Source: Seminavis robusta
Taxonomy: Eukaryota > Bacillariophyta > Bacillariophyceae > Naviculales > Naviculaceae
Direction: 5' to 3'
NCBI GenBank assembly: GCA_903772945.1
Contig: CAICTM010000611.1
Location: 1 to 56,651 of the forward strand
DNA: 56,651 nucleotides
Positions 54,961-56,651 of this stretch are shown here, piece by piece. Below the pieces are notes generated by a model. It did not search any database. It saw nothing but the letters and a program-made list of their open reading frames with translations, and was not told the origin of the DNA. Each line of letters starts with the position of its first letter. Position 1 is the stretch's first letter. Position numbers and translations under genes: made by a program.

Positions 54961-55978
54961 AGAAACGTGGTATGGACCTTGGGGTAGTAGCGAACTGCCT
55001 CTGTTGGTCTCTTGTTGCCTCTGCAAAGCATGCAGATGGTCTTGGTATTCTTGGGTTAAGTCACTGTTTGAGTTATACGAAAGTTTTATCAGTGAACGAT
55101 TGGATTTTGGATCCTTGTGACTTCGGTGATTTTTTGTGTTTCTCTTCACAATAGCACTGTATCACCCGATCAACCTATCTCACTCAATTTTGGATTAGAA
55201 GCTTGCACTGATACCGATAGATGCGGCTAGATGTCCTCATATCGATTGATGTATGGGTCCTCTTGCTTGCAACGTTCGGTGTCAGGATCTATCTTGATTC
55301 CCGTTCGATGCTTCTGCTCGTTTGTGATGAGATGTACGAAAATACTCCGCGTTGACACGATGACGTAATCGACTGTAACTCTAGAATAACAGCCGGATCT
55401 CCGTCGTTCAAGTATGAAATCGCCTTGTAATCGCGATGTCTTTACACTGGTACCCTTGGATGTCCGGAGTTCCGGGCCGGAAACTGTTAGACGATCGTCG
55501 TACCTTGATTTTCCACTTGAAGATGGGAATCCCGCGCAAGCACCCTTTTCGTGTTAGAGCTTTTGTATCCTTTATATTGTCTTTGTTGCAGTAATTTTGC
55601 GCACCTCTTCTCTGTTGCAGGTGTTGCCTCACTTGATACCTCTTGTTATTGTATACTTCAGGTTCAACTTGATGATATCAATCTCGAGGTGTTGACTGTC
55701 GAACTCGAGATGAGACTTTGGCTTTTCCGTGTTATTGCTAGTAATAACTGCGCTTATTGGGGAGTAATTGGTTTAGGATTAAGATGAAAAGCAAAAGTGA
55801 GGATTTTCGGTGGGCATAGCAATTCCTTGTGATTGATTGGATATAAGGACGCCCGCTAAACACTTTAGACCTAAACTCCCTTGGTTCCTTCATATGAATT
55901 TACATGCGAACCGGACTAGATGATTAATACACGAGTCAATAGTAAAGAGGTGTCAGGTATGATTTCCTCCAACACTCG
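54961..55978. other. Unassigned region left of the LTR end
   Basis: No gene recognised on either strand. It may belong to the retroelement whose LTR end lies at 55979-56080, but I found no pol motif in it. Confidence 0.3.
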
Positions 55979-56080
55979 CTGATTAGTTTTCATGGCTTTC
56001 TAATCTCTCTCATAACTTTCATTCTCTCAAAACACAAAACACTCGAAAAGATCTTTAACACTAGCTTTTAGCGTAGTGCA
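55979..56080 (+). mobile_element. LTR 3' end, inverted match to 1394-1495
   Basis: From TGATTAGTTTTCAT to GTAGTGCA this ~100-bp segment is the reverse complement of the LTR terminus at 1394-1495 with a few small differences (one added T, one added A, and ACAC versus CTC near the middle). Sequence to its left does not match the rest of the 1.4-kb LTR, so it belongs to a related but different element or is a truncated copy. Confidence 0.65.
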
Positions 56081-56651
56081 CAATTCAGGCTCAAAGAACA
56101 ATGACACACAATGCCTTGGACCTTCCCGGGAAGAAACGGCAACACTTTTTGGAACCATTACTGTCCCGAAAATCAACTTTTGGGATTGTACTGCAGTCCC
56201 AAAAAAAAAAATAAACGAAGTTTTTATTTTTAAGGCTCACCTCAATAGACCACACCGCGTGAACGGAGCCATAATTGAACCGGAGTACCTCAGCGTACAA
56301 AGACGCCCACATAGGAACCGGCCTAGTGCAAGCCCCCACCGGAGAATTTATAAAACTCCGGGAGGGTGCTTTGCAGCTAACTATCTACCTTTGGCTGGAT
56401 TGCCATCTAATTCTACGGGCAGGCCCCCTTCTGTGCGGAGTTACCCTGTGTCATTGGTCTGCATTGTGCGTGCATGCTCGTCCCTGAGTGCCTTGTCGAC
56501 GACGGGCAGCCAATTGCAAGCCACCTTTGATGTCGCCTGGGCCCTTTGCCATTTGCTCGTCAGTGGTCGTTTGAAGATAAAGTCCACCAGCTCCACTTGG
56601 GATCAGATCCGTCTCTCGTAATGAGTTCCACCTCCCGCTGAAACTGTTCGT
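56081..56651. other. Unassigned right edge
   Basis: A plus-strand frame is open from 56076 to 56621 but has no recognisable domain and begins next to the LTR end. It includes a poly-A-rich stretch at 56199-56210. I cannot tell whether it is a gene fragment. Confidence 0.25.

Overview
The window looks like nuclear DNA of a stramenopile alga, most likely a pennate diatom. This is inferred, not proven. The support is: genes on both strands separated by long intergenic spacers; short GT-AG introns of about 65-120 bp; four tandem helicase-associated domains without a helicase; membrane-anchored leucine-rich-repeat and beta-helix proteins with long disordered heads; and a mixture of bacterial-type secreted enzymes (PhoX, DUF1800/DUF1501, SseB) with decayed Ty3/Gypsy and LINE-like retroelements and a PIF/Harbinger transposon.

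Layout. 0-5 kb: an unidentified frameshifted gene cut at about 1,397 by a decayed Gypsy element on the minus strand (LTR, integrase, RNase H), then a ~480-bp direct repeat. 5-12.5 kb: half-size ABCB-type ABC transporter (+), a BTB-SPRY gene with three frameshifts (-), an SseB-like protein (+) diverging from it, and a membrane-anchored Old Yellow Enzyme-type oxidoreductase (-). 12.5-20 kb: a near-perfect foldback repeat, an LRR membrane protein (-), microsatellites and hairpins. 20-25 kb: BAHD-type acyltransferase (-) and a secreted PhoX-type phosphatase with one intron (-). 26-38 kb: one large gene (-) fusing DUF1800 and DUF1501. Two large head-to-head inverted duplications break it; they share the same 111-bp loop and are separated by a 25-N gap. 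39-45 kb: a small membrane protein, an almost complete Harbinger element with terminal inverted repeats, and a helicase-associated-domain protein (+). 45-52 kb: a membrane-anchored protein with two tandem parallel beta-helix domains (-), a MITE with 6-bp target duplications, a cysteine-rich repeat gene with frameshifts (-) and a SAM plus PH-like gene (-). 52-56.6 kb: a tandem repeat ending in poly-A, a broken multi-pass membrane protein, a stray Cys-rich repeat, a decayed retroelement tail, and an LTR end that matches the one at 1.4 kb in inverted orientation.

Most genes are single units and I see no operon-like pathway. The nearest thing to a functional neighbourhood is PhoX and DUF1800-DUF1501, both minus strand, bacterial in type and predicted to be extracellular. 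The most interesting signals are the DUF1800-DUF1501 fusion, the paired palindromes sharing one loop (real rearrangement or mis-assembly), and a recurring pattern of 4-5-nt insertions that look like short direct duplications and break otherwise open reading frames.
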